Positions 1-9,733 of a DNA stretch of 64,000 nt are shown piece by piece. The notes beneath the pieces were generated by a model. That model was given only the letters and a program-made list of their open reading frames with translations, searched no databases and was not told the origin of the DNA. How positions within the stretch are numbered: the stretch's first letter is position 1; every line of letters begins with the position of its first letter. The stretch is from Anaerobutyricum faecale (GTDB lineage: Bacteria > Bacillota > Clostridia > Lachnospirales > Lachnospiraceae), in the NCBI GenBank assembly GCA_019119645.1, contig DWWR01000081.1, positions 4,433-68,432 of the forward strand. The letters are read 5' to 3'. The position numbers and the translations under genes were made by a program.

Positions 1-12
1 GGCGGAATGGTT

Positions 13-1095
13 TTATGCGTTCTCTTTCTCGAATTTCTCCATGAATTCTACAAGTTTCTGCACGCCTTCGATTGGCATTGCATTGTAGATAGATGCACGC
101 ATACCGCCGACAGTTCTGTGGCCTTTCAGGTTCACGAAGCCTGCAGCTGTTGCCTCGGCGATGAATTTAGCGTCCATGTCTTTGTCGCCGGTAACGAACG
201 GTACGTTCATGAGGGAACGATCTTCTTTTACGACGGTTCCTTTGAAAAGCTTGCTCTGGTCAAGGAAATCGTAAAGGATTTTTGCCTTTTTCTCGTTGCG
301 TTCTTTCATTGCCTCGAGGCCGCCCTGTTTTTTGATCCATTTGAAGACTTTGCCGCAGATGTAGATGCCGTAGCATGGCGGTGTGTTGTACAGGGAATCA
401 GCGTCTGCCTGTGTTTTATATTTGAGCATGGTAGGTGTTCCTTCCATGACGTCATCGCGGATCAAGTCTTCGCGGATGATCACGATCACCACGCCGGCCG
501 GGCCGATGTTTTTCTGCACGCCGCCATAGATAACGCCGTATTTTGTAACGTCTACCGGTTCGGACAGGAAACAGGAGGAAACGTCAGCTACTAATGGTTT
601 GCCTTTGGTATTTGGAAGCTTTTTGAATTTTGTTCCGTAAATGGTGTTATTCTCACAGATGTATACATAATCGGCGTCCTCGTCGATCGGCAGATCGGAA
701 CAATCCGGAATGTAGGAAAATGTTTTGTCCTCAGAGGACGCAACTTTCACTGCCTTGCCGTAACGGCAGGCTTCCTGATATGCTTTCTTTGCCCACTGAC
801 CGGTTACGATGTAATCAGCTACGCCGTTTTTCATCAGGTTCATTGGAATGGCAGAGAACTGCTGAGATGCTCCGCCCTGTAAGAACAATACTTTATAATT
901 GTCCGGAATGTTCATGAGATCTCTTAAGTCCTGTTCTGCTTCTTTGATGATGGTATCAAACTCTTTGGAACGATGGCTCATCTCCATAACGGACATGCCG
1001 CAGCCTTTGTAATCCATCATCTCTGCTGCAGCTTCCTGCAGTACTTCTTCCGGCAATACTGCCGGGCCTGCTGAAAAGTTATATACTCTTCCCAT
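13..1095 (-). CDS. serC: Phosphoserine aminotransferase
   Basis: A PLP enzyme that converts 3-phosphohydroxypyruvate and glutamate to phosphoserine, the second step of serine synthesis. The 360 residues match the family length. The N-terminus reads MGRVYNFSAGPAVLPEEVL, the usual SerC opening, and the PLP lysine is K195 in the GGVQKNIGPAG motif. The start is supported by AGGAGG nine bases upstream. It lies downstream of cysK on the same strand, which fits a serine-to-cysteine grouping, but 266 bases separate them and a shared transcript is not proven. Its stop codon is 13 bases from the window edge. Confidence 0.96.
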   Translation of the reverse strand: MGRVYNFSAGPAVLPEEVLQEAAAEMMDYKGCGMSVMEMSHRSKEFDTIIKEAEQDLRDLMNIPDNYKVLFLQGGASQQFSAIPMNLMKNGVADYIVTGQWAKKAYQEACRYGKAVKVASSEDKTFSYIPDCSDLPIDEDADYVYICENNTIYGTKFKKLPNTKGKPLVADVSSCFLSEPVDVTKYGVIYGGVQKNIGPAGVVIVIIREDLIRDDVMEGTPTMLKYKTQADADSLYNTPPCYGIYICGKVFKWIKKQGGLEAMKERNEKKAKILYDFLDQSKLFKGTVVKEDRSLMNVPFVTGDKDMDAKFIAEATAAGFVNLKGHRTVGGMRASIYNAMPIEGVQKLVEFMEKFEKENA

Positions 1096-1361
1096 TTTTC
1101 ATATCCTCCTGTGTCTGCTATATATTGTTAGTTACTAAATTATCAACATCTATAAATTGTATTTTTAGATGAAAATACTGTCTGAAAAATATCTTTTTTC
1201 TTACAGTGCCTGTCGGACTATTATATACCTAATATTGCAGTTTGGCAAATATTTTCTTGCAAAACACTGTCAAACAGTACATTTCTTTAATCATAATCAA
1301 GTCAAAATAAGGGCTCATCTGTCGCATCATTTCTATTTTGTCACATGGCCGCACCTGATGC

Positions 1362-2264
1362 TTACAGAAGTCCGGTGCTGAAATAACGCTCCATTCTGTC
1401 CGGCAGTACGGTGGCGATGATTTTGTCCTTGCCATATTTTTCTGCCATTTTCTTACATGCCCAGATATTGGCGCCGGATGAGGTTCCGCAGAGAAGTCCC
1501 TGTACTCTCGCCAGATCTCTGGTGGTATTCATAGCGTCGTCATCGGTTACCGTGACCACTTCATCAATTAAGGATGTGTCAAGAACCTCCGGAATAAAGC
1601 CGTCGCCGATTCCCTGAATCTGATGCAGTCCCGGTTCATCGCCGAGAAGAGCGGATACATTTTTTGGTTCTACGGCACAGACAATGAGGTTCGGGTTCTT
1701 CTCTTTGAGATACTGGCTGATGCCCTGGAGGGTTCCGCCGCTGCCGAGGCCGGAGACAAAAATATCCACTTTTCCATTCAGATCTTCATAAATTTCCGGA
1801 GCAGTGGTCAGATAATGAATCTCCGGGTTGTGCGGATTCTCAAACTGCTGCGGCATAAAGTAGTCGTCAGACTGTGCCACGATCCGGTTGGCCTCCGCCA
1901 CACAGCCGTCAAGGCTTAACTTTGCCGGGGTGAGTACCAATTCCGCACCCAGGGCACGGATGATTTTCTTTCTCTCCTCACTCATATTTTCCGGCATAAC
2001 GATGATTACCTTATAGCCCATACGGATGCCGCAGAGCGCAAGACCAATACCGGTATTACCGGAGGTCGGCTCCACAATGGTCATGCCTTTTTTCAGTTTT
2101 CCTTCTTTTTCGGCCGCTTCGATCATATTTTTGGCAACACGGTCTTTAATGCTTCCGCCAAGGTTTAAGAATTCGGCCTTCGCGTAAATCTGGCACCCCA
2201 TGGTCGGACTTAAATCGACCAGAGGAGTGTTTCCAATCATATCTAAAACATTTTTTACTACCAT
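1362..2264 (-). CDS. cysK: Cysteine synthase (O-acetylserine sulfhydrylase)
   Basis: A fold-type II PLP enzyme that makes cysteine from O-acetylserine and sulfide. It has 300 residues from the chosen ATG. The PLP lysine is K40 in NLGGSIKDR, followed by the phosphate-binding EPTSGNTGIGLA loop. A GTG seven codons upstream is possible, but GAGGAG sits six bases before this ATG. It needs sulfide, and no sulfite or PAPS reductase is seen in the window, so the sulfide probably comes from uptake or from another locus. A cystathionine beta-synthase-like role cannot be excluded by reading alone. Confidence 0.93.
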   Translation of the reverse strand: MVVKNVLDMIGNTPLVDLSPTMGCQIYAKAEFLNLGGSIKDRVAKNMIEAAEKEGKLKKGMTIVEPTSGNTGIGLALCGIRMGYKVIIVMPENMSEERKKIIRALGAELVLTPAKLSLDGCVAEANRIVAQSDDYFMPQQFENPHNPEIHYLTTAPEIYEDLNGKVDIFVSGLGSGGTLQGISQYLKEKNPNLIVCAVEPKNVSALLGDEPGLHQIQGIGDGFIPEVLDTSLIDEVVTVTDDDAMNTTRDLARVQGLLCGTSSGANIWACKKMAEKYGKDKIIATVLPDRMERYFSTGLL

Positions 2265-2609
2265 GATATCTCCTCTCACTTCCACAAGCTGTTGTTACAT
2301 TTCTATTATTATTCCTGTGGGACAGATTCTGTCAGGACAACGCCTCACAGAACTGTTATGTGTATCATTTATTGTTTGTCAAATATTTGTCACGTGCAAC
2401 AAGCTTGATTATAGCACAGAACTAAAGTGTTAGACAATATTTTTATATGTCACTTGTTTATAAAATGTACGTCTTCCGGGAATTTTCATTGTAATTCACT
2501 GTAATTTCTTTTATAATGAAGATTATCTTCGCAACGTAGATTCTGTCTGAACAGACTGAAATGTGTCACCGGTCAATATTACTATATTTAAGAATTAAGG
2601 AGATTTCCC
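2265..2609. promoter_or_regulatory. Divergent promoter region between cysK and a small gene
   Basis: Rightward promoter: TTGTAA (2489-2494), 17-base spacer, TATAAT (2512-2517). Leftward promoter for cysK: TTGTCT and TATAAT on the minus strand around 2407-2436 with an 18-base spacer, leaving a leader of roughly 140 bases. That leader holds the 13-base palindrome GACAGATTCTGTC at 2321-2333. A second short dyad, GTCTG-AA-CAGAC, lies at about 2549-2560 in the rightward leader. No T-box or SAM riboswitch was recognised. Confidence 0.5.
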
Positions 2610-2879
2610 ATGAGAATATGGTGCAAGCTGTTTAAGAAAAACCGGATGCTTAAAGATACAGTCATTGAGAATTATGATATGAAAATGTCCAGGACCGCCA
2701 AAGTTTATGACAGCCTGGAACAGGCCTGCTATCAGTTTGATCTGGAAAAGCCTATATGGCTGGATAAAAATAAACAGGAGTTTATCCGCCATGCCAGAAC
2801 CCGCTTTTATCAGGATAATTTTATCGAGCAGATTGATTTTGATTATCTGGATTTTCAGGTGATCGAGGAGGATTATTGA
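2610..2879 (+). CDS. Small unknown protein, 89 residues
   Basis: I do not recognise the family. The protein is soluble-looking. Its N-terminal quarter is basic (MRIWCKLFKKNRMLKD) and its C-terminus is acidic and aromatic, ending DFDYLDFQVIEEDY. There are no membrane segments or cysteine pairs. It is a real gene by context: a good promoter at 2489-2517, a TAAGGAG ribosome site just before the ATG, and a strong terminator right after the stop. It is transcribed alone, convergent with the large surface protein. Confidence 0.75.
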   Translation: MRIWCKLFKKNRMLKDTVIENYDMKMSRTAKVYDSLEQACYQFDLEKPIWLDKNKQEFIRHARTRFYQDNFIEQIDFDYLDFQVIEEDY

Positions 2880-2883
2880 TTTA

Positions 2884-2940
2884 AAAAAGAGACCTGTACA
2901 GGCTTTCAGGTAATTCTGTACAGATCTCTTTAATTTTTTT
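2884..2940. terminator. Bidirectional terminator
   Basis: A stem of AAAGAGACCTGTACAG (2886-2901) pairs with CTGTACAGATCTCTTT (2916-2931) with two mismatches. It has a T run on the right and an A run on the left, so it can end both the small gene at 2610 and the leftward surface-protein gene. Confidence 0.85.
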
Positions 2941-2967
2941 GTTTTCTAAGTTCTTTTTTCCGGGAAA

Positions 2968-5900
2968 TTATTCTGCAGGATAACCGAACAACTCGCCGTA
3001 CAATACCGTCATTTCTTCATTTGGTGACTCCGCTGAAACATTTCCAGTATTCTGCAGATTTTCCTTTGTGATTCCTGCTCTCTCTTTTCCCGCCATTCCA
3101 CCTGCCAGACAATATTCTCCTGACGGAGAAAATTCAGGTTTCTCTTTTATCTCAGCATAACAATGGATATCCGCATGGTTCATGCAATCGACAAGATCGG
3201 CGATGATAAGATCCCCGGCCATACCTCCGGTGTATGTTACAACTGTCTGTCCACCTTCTACATCGCTGGTTTTTGTACTCACAGTGATATTGCCTTTATT
3301 CGTACACTCTTGTATGGCAATATCAGCTACGCCCCTGCCAATGAGCCCTCCGGTGTATGCCATAATCTCCTCTCCTCCATTGACTTTGACATTGATTTTT
3401 CCTTCATTCGTGCATTGCTTGAAATACATATGGCTGTTATCGTTGCAGCCACCGACCATTCCGCCTACATATAAATTCATATCGTCAGTATCCTGCGTCA
3501 TGGAAAAATCTGCTGTGATATTTACTCTGTTCGTACAGTTGTCAAATATCGCCCAGTTTACCTCTGCCGCCAGCGCTCCTGCCTGAAGCCACAGCTCCAG
3601 TTCTTCATTATCTATGCCCTGTCCTCCCCGCAAGACAATCGTTCCTTCCAAGGTCAAATCAGAAATCGTCACGGCATTCGTATGGCTGCCCCCTTGCAGA
3701 ACTCCAAAAAGGCCAATATAATATTCTTCATTCTCCATATACAGCTCTTTCTCTATCGTAAGCCCTGATATCGTGTGCCCGTTTCCGTCCAGCGTTCCTG
3801 TAAACGGTTCTTCTATCGTGCCGATCGGCGTCCAGTTTTCTCCGCTGATATCTATATCTTTTGTCAAAATGTAATCGCCGTCCAGATCATTAGCGATGGC
3901 TTTCAGATCTTCTTTCGTGGAGATTGGCTTCGCGTCCGGATTATCCGGGTCATCAGAATCATCCGGGTCGGTTGGCTCCGTCGGCTCCGTGCTGTCCGTC
4001 GGGTCAGTCGGTTCTGTCGGCTCTGTGCTGTCCGTCGGATTGGTCGGTTCTGTCGGCTCTGTGCTGTCCGTCGGGTCTGTCGGTTCTGTTGGCTCTGTGC
4101 TGTCCGTTGAGTCAGTTGGCTCTGTCGGTTGCTCCGGATCTGTACTGTCAGCAGACACCGTCAGACGACATGTTGACTGATAACTGCCGCTGCAAACGAT
4201 GATATCCGCCGCACCTTCCTTTCCTGTGGTGATGTACGCCGTCCGGCCGTCGCTGTCCACAGACGAAATCTCTGCCACTTCTGTATCAGAAGATTCCCAC
4301 TGTAAGTCTGCGTCTTCCACTGTAACCTGACACTCTGCCGTGGTGCCGTCGGTGGTCGTTGCCGTGACCGTGGTCGTTCCGGTGCGGACGCCCCGAATCA
4401 ACCCGCCGTTATATACTTTCACAACGGTTTCGTCCGCAGAGCTCCAGTGAATCCTCTGCATATCGTTGCCTTCTGTGATATCGGCGTCCAGTATCTGGCT
4501 GTCGCCGTAGAAACTGTCCGGTTCGGCGGTAATCTCCAGCTCATCTCCCACATTGACCTCTGTCTCTTCTCCCGCCGACAGGGTGATGGCCTGCCATCTT
4601 CCTTTTAAGGTGAGATGATCAGCAGCGAGCGTCAGTTTGGTCGGTACCTTTTCATCGTCGGAACTATCTCCGCCCGGTGTGTCAGAATCATCAGGGTTTG
4701 GATTGCCGGAATCTCCCGGAGACTGGTTATCACCCGACGTACCGGAGCCGCCGCCCGGATTTCCTCCCGGCTGGTTCCCGGTATCGCCGCCCGGCTGTGT
4801 AACCGCACTGCCGCCGCCAGAGATATTACTGCTGTTGAAGTTCCCGCCGGTATGATTCTGTCCGTTGGAACTGCCGGTATTACCACTGTTGTTTTTATTG
4901 CCGCCAGTGGAACCGCCATTTTGCGGCACAGCCTTTTTCACCATAATCTTACACTTCGCTTTCTTGCCGTTTGGCAATTGGGCGGTAATGATTGCCTTTC
5001 CCTTTTTCCTGGCAGTTACCGTTCCATTCTTGGAGACAGACGCCACCTTTTTCTTAGAGGACTTCCATTTGATTTTCGCTGTGGAACCTTTCGGCTTCAA
5101 TTTCGTTTTTAAGCGAAGGGTCTCGCCTGCGTGCAGAGTTACTTTCTTTTTATTAAGACTGATTTTCTTCGCCTTTAATTCTTTAACCTTAATCTTCCAG
5201 GTTACCTTTTTACCGTTAGCGATTCGGGCAGTAATCTTAGTCTTCCCTTTTTTCTTCGGGGTTACTTTGCCATCCGGAGAGACTGTCGCTACCTTTGGCT
5301 TGCTGGAAGTCCAGGTGATTTTTTCGTTCGCGTTGGACGGCGTCAACTTTACTTTCAATTTCAACGCTTTCCCTGTTGTGGCTGCAGTAATATTTTTTGT
5401 TTTTTTCGTCTTTTTAATGGTCTTCGCTGTTCTGACTACCTGCTCTACATTTCCTCCTGCGGCAGATGACGCTCCGTTACTGGAATTTCCCTGTGCCCCG
5501 GAACCGGAAGCCGCCGTCACCGTCACCTTACAGCTGGAAAATGTCTGTCCGTAAGAAGATTTTATGGATAAAGTTACCGTACCCGGTCTTTTTCCAGTCA
5601 GCACGCCGTTTGTGGTGATTGACGCCACAGACGGATCGCTGCTTGCAAATGTAATGACTTCTCCCGCTAAAACAGGATTCTTCCGATAGGGGATCGTCAG
5701 CGTCTCCCCCACCGATACCGTGTAGGATGGCTTTGGAGTGGTGAGATATCTTATATACTCCATGTGGAAATCATACCCCATAGCGTTATTCCACTGTTCC
5801 AGCCGACGATAGATATCTGAATATTGTTCTACATAATATACCGTATCGTCCGCATTGATAAATTTGAGAGGGTCCGGATCAACCTTCACTATACTGTATG

Positions 5901-8211
5901 GCAGTACAAGTATTTTTAAATTCTTACATTCGGCGACTGCCGATGCTTCCAGCCAGCCGACCGTATCCGGAAGTTCCAGCTCTTCAAATCCGCAGTCATA
6001 AAATGCCCAATAGCGAATCCTTTGTACATTTTGGGGCCAGAGAATCGTCTTCAGGCTGGTACATTTATAACAGAATCCTTCCGGAATATTTGCCAGCAAT
6101 ATTTTTGATAAATCAATTTTTCTTAAAGAAAAACAGTAAGCAAAGGCAAAACCTCTTATTCTTGTAACTTCTGTCTCTGATTGTTTTAAAGCCACCTCCT
6201 CCAATGAACTGCAATATCCAAAGGCATACTCCCCAATCTGCGCTACATTTTCCAGATTAATTTTCTTCATCGCCGTACATTGATAAAAGGCATAATCTTT
6301 TATTTCTTTGACCGAAGCTGGAAGGACAATCTCCTGTACAGTTGTATTCTTACCACTCTGCCCAGTGAATTTCTCCACTTTTGTAACCGGATACATTGTC
6401 TCTATCGTATCCGTTCTGGAATTGGAAATGTATGACGGAATCTCCACCTTTGACGCTGTACCTGTATATCCTGTGATAATGGCCTCATTATTTTCATCCA
6501 CGCGGAAAATCAGTCCGTTTTCTGAAATTCCTCCCAACGTAACATGAACAGTCATAACATCCCTTGATCTGATATCTCCGGCAATGCCTTCAATCTGAAC
6601 CGTTCCGTGAGATATGGCAGTAAGCTTATTTCCCTCAATGCGGACAATATTATTCTCCTTCACCATATCATAGCTGTCCTCATCCCCGGAATCATCATTC
6701 TCCGTAACAATCCCATAATCCACATAATTATCTTTCGCATCTGCCGGAATCACTTCCAGATCCAAGGTATACGTCTCGCCCGGGTCTAACTCCACTTCGT
6801 ACTCCGGGAATACGGCGCCGCTCACCTTACGATTCTCCGGCTTCAACCCTTCCATATACATACAGATCGCATTTTTCCAGACGCTGAGCTGATCCTGATA
6901 CGATTTTACCTGATCGGCATACTGTTTATAGTCGTCGCCTCCGGAAAAGCTTTGCAGGAAACCGTGAAGTCCTGAATTATATGTCACTTTGGCAAAGAGC
7001 AGGGAAGCCTGACAATCGGCGTCCAACAGAATCGTGAAAAAATCCCATCCGGCATTAAACACGCCGGCAAGCTTTTCACTCTCTTCTGTTACTTCTCCAC
7101 AACTCTGACTATATTCCAGTCCCAGATAATACACCGTATCTCTTGCCACTTTTTCCAGTTCCCATATGGCCGCCAGCTTCGCGTAGGCATCGCTGATCGC
7201 ATCCGGACTGAACACCTGTTCCAAAACAAAACCTTCAATGTTAAGAGCAAGTCCTATGACGCTCAACTCCGGAAACATCACACACAATCCTTCCCAGAGT
7301 ACATCAAGAGAATTTTGCATAATGCGGCTCATGGCCATCTCTCCCGTTTGCAGTCCCACTACAATATTGATGGCATTATCCGGATTTTCCTGCTGTTCCC
7401 GATAAACCGCAACTATCTTATCCAGCGCTGTTTTCAGATGCTCATTATTGGTACGCTCTTTCATTTCTTCAAGAAAGTCAACGATTTCTTCCTGTAAAGA
7501 TAATATTTTCTGTAAACTTTCTGCATACTGAACAACTTCAAGAGCGTCTGTCGCATAATCAAAAATCTTATACAGTACTGCTTCTGCATTCTGCAGCCCC
7601 CGCAATCCTTTCAGCGCATTAAGGTAGTCTGTATCAGAAATATCATTTTTACCCAGTTCTTGCAGTTCTTCCAGCGCGTCTGTCTCTGCGCCAACGGCTG
7701 TTCCCAGCAAATTTTTTGCAATATTGATCGTCTCTCTGTCAACTTCCTGCTCGCTGCTGTCCCAAAAGCTCTGATCGTTCATCTGCTCAAACAGAAGAGA
7801 CATCAATGCCGCCTCATAATAATATTCCGGATGTGAACGAAAATTTTCATTATTGGCAAAATTGATGACGGACATCAGGCTTGTGTATCCCAATCGCGAC
7901 CTCGCTTCCTCTATAAGATAAGAAGCCGGATACTTTTTATTCAGATTTCTCCTATATTCATCCGCATCTGACTCACCGATAAAATATTCATCATATTTCT
8001 GTAATCCGAGAATCCTGTCCGCCCGCCTCATAATCGCAGGACGAGTAACACTGTCCTCGTTGTCAGCTGTATCTCCCCCATTACCCGCTGCCTGCATACC
8101 ACCCCCGGCCATCGCTTCGACAGCTGTATGCGCCCGGGCAGAAATTTCCGGAGTAATCGCGGTATTCAGAATCAAAATTGATATCAGAATAAAACATAAT
8201 ACTCTTTTCAT
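2968..8211 (-). CDS. Large secreted surface protein with LRR, Ig-like and beta-helix parts
   Basis: A 1,747-residue exported protein. A signal peptide (MKRVLCFILISILILNTAIT) follows an AGGAGAGAGGA ribosome site. The reading frame stays open 126 bases further upstream into a terminator, so that extension is not used. Approximate order: helical region of unknown fold (30-460); Ig-like segment (464-558); BspA-type leucine-rich repeats (565-810); Big_2 domain (826-905); two lysine-rich Big_2 domains (935-1095); Gly/Asn/Ser linker (1096-1190); further Big_2-like region (1191-1354); Ser/Thr/Glu/Pro tandem repeats (1359-1416); and a repetitive C-terminal part opening DGDYILTKDIDISG that resembles GLUG or right-handed beta-helix repeats (1431-1747). 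No LPXTG motif or C-terminal membrane anchor is present, so it is either released or held by charge, perhaps through the basic Big_2 pair. A role in adhesion or matrix binding is inference. Confidence 0.85.
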   Translation of the reverse strand: MKRVLCFILISILILNTAITPEISARAHTAVEAMAGGGMQAAGNGGDTADNEDSVTRPAIMRRADRILGLQKYDEYFIGESDADEYRRNLNKKYPASYLIEEARSRLGYTSLMSVINFANNENFRSHPEYYYEAALMSLLFEQMNDQSFWDSSEQEVDRETINIAKNLLGTAVGAETDALEELQELGKNDISDTDYLNALKGLRGLQNAEAVLYKIFDYATDALEVVQYAESLQKILSLQEEIVDFLEEMKERTNNEHLKTALDKIVAVYREQQENPDNAINIVVGLQTGEMAMSRIMQNSLDVLWEGLCVMFPELSVIGLALNIEGFVLEQVFSPDAISDAYAKLAAIWELEKVARDTVYYLGLEYSQSCGEVTEESEKLAGVFNAGWDFFTILLDADCQASLLFAKVTYNSGLHGFLQSFSGGDDYKQYADQVKSYQDQLSVWKNAICMYMEGLKPENRKVSGAVFPEYEVELDPGETYTLDLEVIPADAKDNYVDYGIVTENDDSGDEDSYDMVKENNIVRIEGNKLTAISHGTVQIEGIAGDIRSRDVMTVHVTLGGISENGLIFRVDENNEAIITGYTGTASKVEIPSYISNSRTDTIETMYPVTKVEKFTGQSGKNTTVQEIVLPASVKEIKDYAFYQCTAMKKINLENVAQIGEYAFGYCSSLEEVALKQSETEVTRIRGFAFAYCFSLRKIDLSKILLANIPEGFCYKCTSLKTILWPQNVQRIRYWAFYDCGFEELELPDTVGWLEASAVAECKNLKILVLPYSIVKVDPDPLKFINADDTVYYVEQYSDIYRRLEQWNNAMGYDFHMEYIRYLTTPKPSYTVSVGETLTIPYRKNPVLAGEVITFASSDPSVASITTNGVLTGKRPGTVTLSIKSSYGQTFSSCKVTVTAASGSGAQGNSSNGASSAAGGNVEQVVRTAKTIKKTKKTKNITAATTGKALKLKVKLTPSNANEKITWTSSKPKVATVSPDGKVTPKKKGKTKITARIANGKKVTWKIKVKELKAKKISLNKKKVTLHAGETLRLKTKLKPKGSTAKIKWKSSKKKVASVSKNGTVTARKKGKAIITAQLPNGKKAKCKIMVKKAVPQNGGSTGGNKNNSGNTGSSNGQNHTGGNFNSSNISGGGSAVTQPGGDTGNQPGGNPGGGSGTSGDNQSPGDSGNPNPDDSDTPGGDSSDDEKVPTKLTLAADHLTLKGRWQAITLSAGEETEVNVGDELEITAEPDSFYGDSQILDADITEGNDMQRIHWSSADETVVKVYNGGLIRGVRTGTTTVTATTTDGTTAECQVTVEDADLQWESSDTEVAEISSVDSDGRTAYITTGKEGAADIIVCSGSYQSTCRLTVSADSTDPEQPTEPTDSTDSTEPTEPTDPTDSTEPTEPTNPTDSTEPTEPTDPTDSTEPTEPTDPDDSDDPDNPDAKPISTKEDLKAIANDLDGDYILTKDIDISGENWTPIGTIEEPFTGTLDGNGHTISGLTIEKELYMENEEYYIGLFGVLQGGSHTNAVTISDLTLEGTIVLRGGQGIDNEELELWLQAGALAAEVNWAIFDNCTNRVNITADFSMTQDTDDMNLYVGGMVGGCNDNSHMYFKQCTNEGKINVKVNGGEEIMAYTGGLIGRGVADIAIQECTNKGNITVSTKTSDVEGGQTVVTYTGGMAGDLIIADLVDCMNHADIHCYAEIKEKPEFSPSGEYCLAGGMAGKERAGITKENLQNTGNVSAESPNEEMTVLYGELFGYPAE
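3966..4137. repeat. 36-base tandem repeat inside the surface protein gene
   Basis: The word GTGCTGTCCG recurs at 3989, 4025, 4061 and 4097, an exact 36-base period. Each copy encodes 12 residues of the type DSTEPTEPTDPT. The array forms a stiff acidic linker before the C-terminal beta-helix part. Such arrays commonly change copy number between strains. Confidence 0.9.
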
Positions 8212-8281
8212 GTGGCTTCCTCTCTCCTGTTTTTTATAATATTGCCAAATAATTCTTACATATTTATGGATATTGTAACAT

Positions 8282-8346
8282 AAAAAAACGTGTGCCAAAA
8301 CTGTTTTCTGTGACGAATCACAGGCTGTTTTTGACACACGTTTTAA
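8282..8346 (-). terminator. Terminator of the esterase gene
   Basis: Inverted arms AACGTGTGCCAAAA and TTTTTGACACACGTT enclose a loop that holds a second small hairpin (CTGTG...CACAG). It lies between the esterase stop codon and the surface-protein start, and separates their transcripts. Confidence 0.75.
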
Positions 8347-8391
8347 ATATTTTTCACTGTTTCACAACCATTCAATGATCGAAAGCGCCGC

Positions 8392-9618
8392 CTACCGGAA
8401 GATCAGCTGCGCAAAATCCCGGATGCACTGCCGCCATACGTTCCAGTCGTGGATACCGTGGTAGATGCGGCGGGTGTGGGTGATGCCATGCTCTTCCAGC
8501 ATTTTGTCGTCGGCGTCGAAGAAATGCCGGTACGGGTCTTCGTCGCCGATGGCCCGGAAGTAAACCGGGAAGGTGCGGGCGAAGGCATCGGCGTCTTCCA
8601 GAATCCGCAAATGTTCGTTGCTGCCAGGACCGCGGTCCACCATATCAAGCTCGGTGCCCTGCATCATGTCGGTGACAAAGCCGCTGAAGATGCCCAGAGC
8701 ACTAAAGTATTCCGGATGGTTGAAGCCGATGATACTGGTCTGGAGAGAGCCCATGGAGAGTCCCGCCATGGCACGGCGTTCTTTACTGCCACCGATGCGG
8801 AATTTCTGTTCCACAAATGGAATGACGTCTGTAAGGAGCTGCTTCTCCAGCAGCATGAAGTCCACGATGCGGCGGCTGTCTTTGGTGACAGTCTGGACCA
8901 TTCCGTTGCACATGACCACGGCAAAAGGCACGGCTTTCTTCTCCGCAAATAGATTATCGAGAATAAACTGTACTTTACCGGCGGTGGTCCAGCTGGTCTC
9001 GTTTTCACCGTGGCCGTGCTGGAGATAGAGAACCGGGAAAGTTTTATCCGGCTGTTTCTCGTAATCGGCCGGCGTGTACACAATACAGCTCTCCCACTCT
9101 CCGGTTACCGAAGAATAGAAATATTCCCGGCGGACGCTTCCGTGGGGGACGTCTTTTATGTGCCAGAAATCATCTCCTGAGACCTCCGGGCATCCTTCCG
9201 CACGCGGATCTGTACTACTGTCTGAACTCCCGCTTTCCGCGTATTCCGCTTTTCTTGTGTGGCTGTCTTTTCTCTTCTCTCCGGCATAGGCCGTCGCAGG
9301 CAGCTCCACATAATTGTACGGCCTGCTGTAGCCGTAGCTGATAGGAAGGAGGGGCGTCAGCACCTCTGCGCCATCCAATTTAAGCTGTACGTAATGGTGC
9401 CCGGTCTGAAACGGCAGCTCCATCTCCCAGACGCCGTCTTCCCTGCGGGTACACGGATATTCCTCGTCAGATATGACCACGGCAACGGTGCGGGCCTCCG
9501 GCGCCGCCAGACGAAGAAATGCCCGGCCGTCCGGACGAATCTCACAGGCAGGCACCTGTCCTTCCCACGGAAGGACACGGTCGAAGGCCAGCGCCTGTTC
9601 TGCAATGTTATACTTCAT
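8392..9618 (-). CDS. Alpha/beta-hydrolase esterase with N-terminal Ig-like domain
   Basis: A 408-residue esterase of the esterase D / feruloyl esterase type (Fes, CE1-like). An N-terminal beta domain (about 1-110, ending near PISYGYSRPYNYVELP) resembles the CBM48-like domain of these enzymes. A charged Ser/Glu-rich linker of about 40 residues follows. The catalytic domain has the nucleophile motif GLSMGS (Ser near residue 288), the oxyanion-side motif YLQHGHGENETSW, and the likely catalytic His in HGIHDWNVW near residue 388. No signal peptide is seen, so it probably acts in the cytoplasm on imported oligosaccharide esters or on siderophore-type esters. The substrate is not readable. Confidence 0.85.
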   Translation of the reverse strand: MKYNIAEQALAFDRVLPWEGQVPACEIRPDGRAFLRLAAPEARTVAVVISDEEYPCTRREDGVWEMELPFQTGHHYVQLKLDGAEVLTPLLPISYGYSRPYNYVELPATAYAGEKRKDSHTRKAEYAESGSSDSSTDPRAEGCPEVSGDDFWHIKDVPHGSVRREYFYSSVTGEWESCIVYTPADYEKQPDKTFPVLYLQHGHGENETSWTTAGKVQFILDNLFAEKKAVPFAVVMCNGMVQTVTKDSRRIVDFMLLEKQLLTDVIPFVEQKFRIGGSKERRAMAGLSMGSLQTSIIGFNHPEYFSALGIFSGFVTDMMQGTELDMVDRGPGSNEHLRILEDADAFARTFPVYFRAIGDEDPYRHFFDADDKMLEEHGITHTRRIYHGIHDWNVWRQCIRDFAQLIFR

Positions 9619-9733
9619 ATATTTTCACCTCTCTGACAGATTTGCCGCCAGCAAGGCAGCATCTGCCGCTGCGCCCTGAAAATATCTGCCAGAGCAGTTT
9701 CATTCAGAATGCTGTTTAAACTGGCATGTTTCT

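Noticed and set aside
7..594. Long rightward frame over the phosphoserine aminotransferase gene
   Set aside because: It is the antisense shadow of serC, with no ribosome site and no family-like sequence.
3966..4137. CRISPR-like look of regularly spaced repeats
   Set aside because: The period is 36 bases with no unique spacers, the copies are in frame within a coding region, and there are no cas genes.
4865..5554. 229-codon Phe/Leu-rich rightward frame
   Set aside because: It is antisense to the lysine-rich Big_2 region. AAA/AAG codons read as Phe/Leu on the other strand, which imitates a membrane protein.
8211..8337. N-terminal extension of the surface protein frame
   Set aside because: It runs through the terminator of the esterase gene and would bury the signal peptide. 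The internal ATG has a strong ribosome site.
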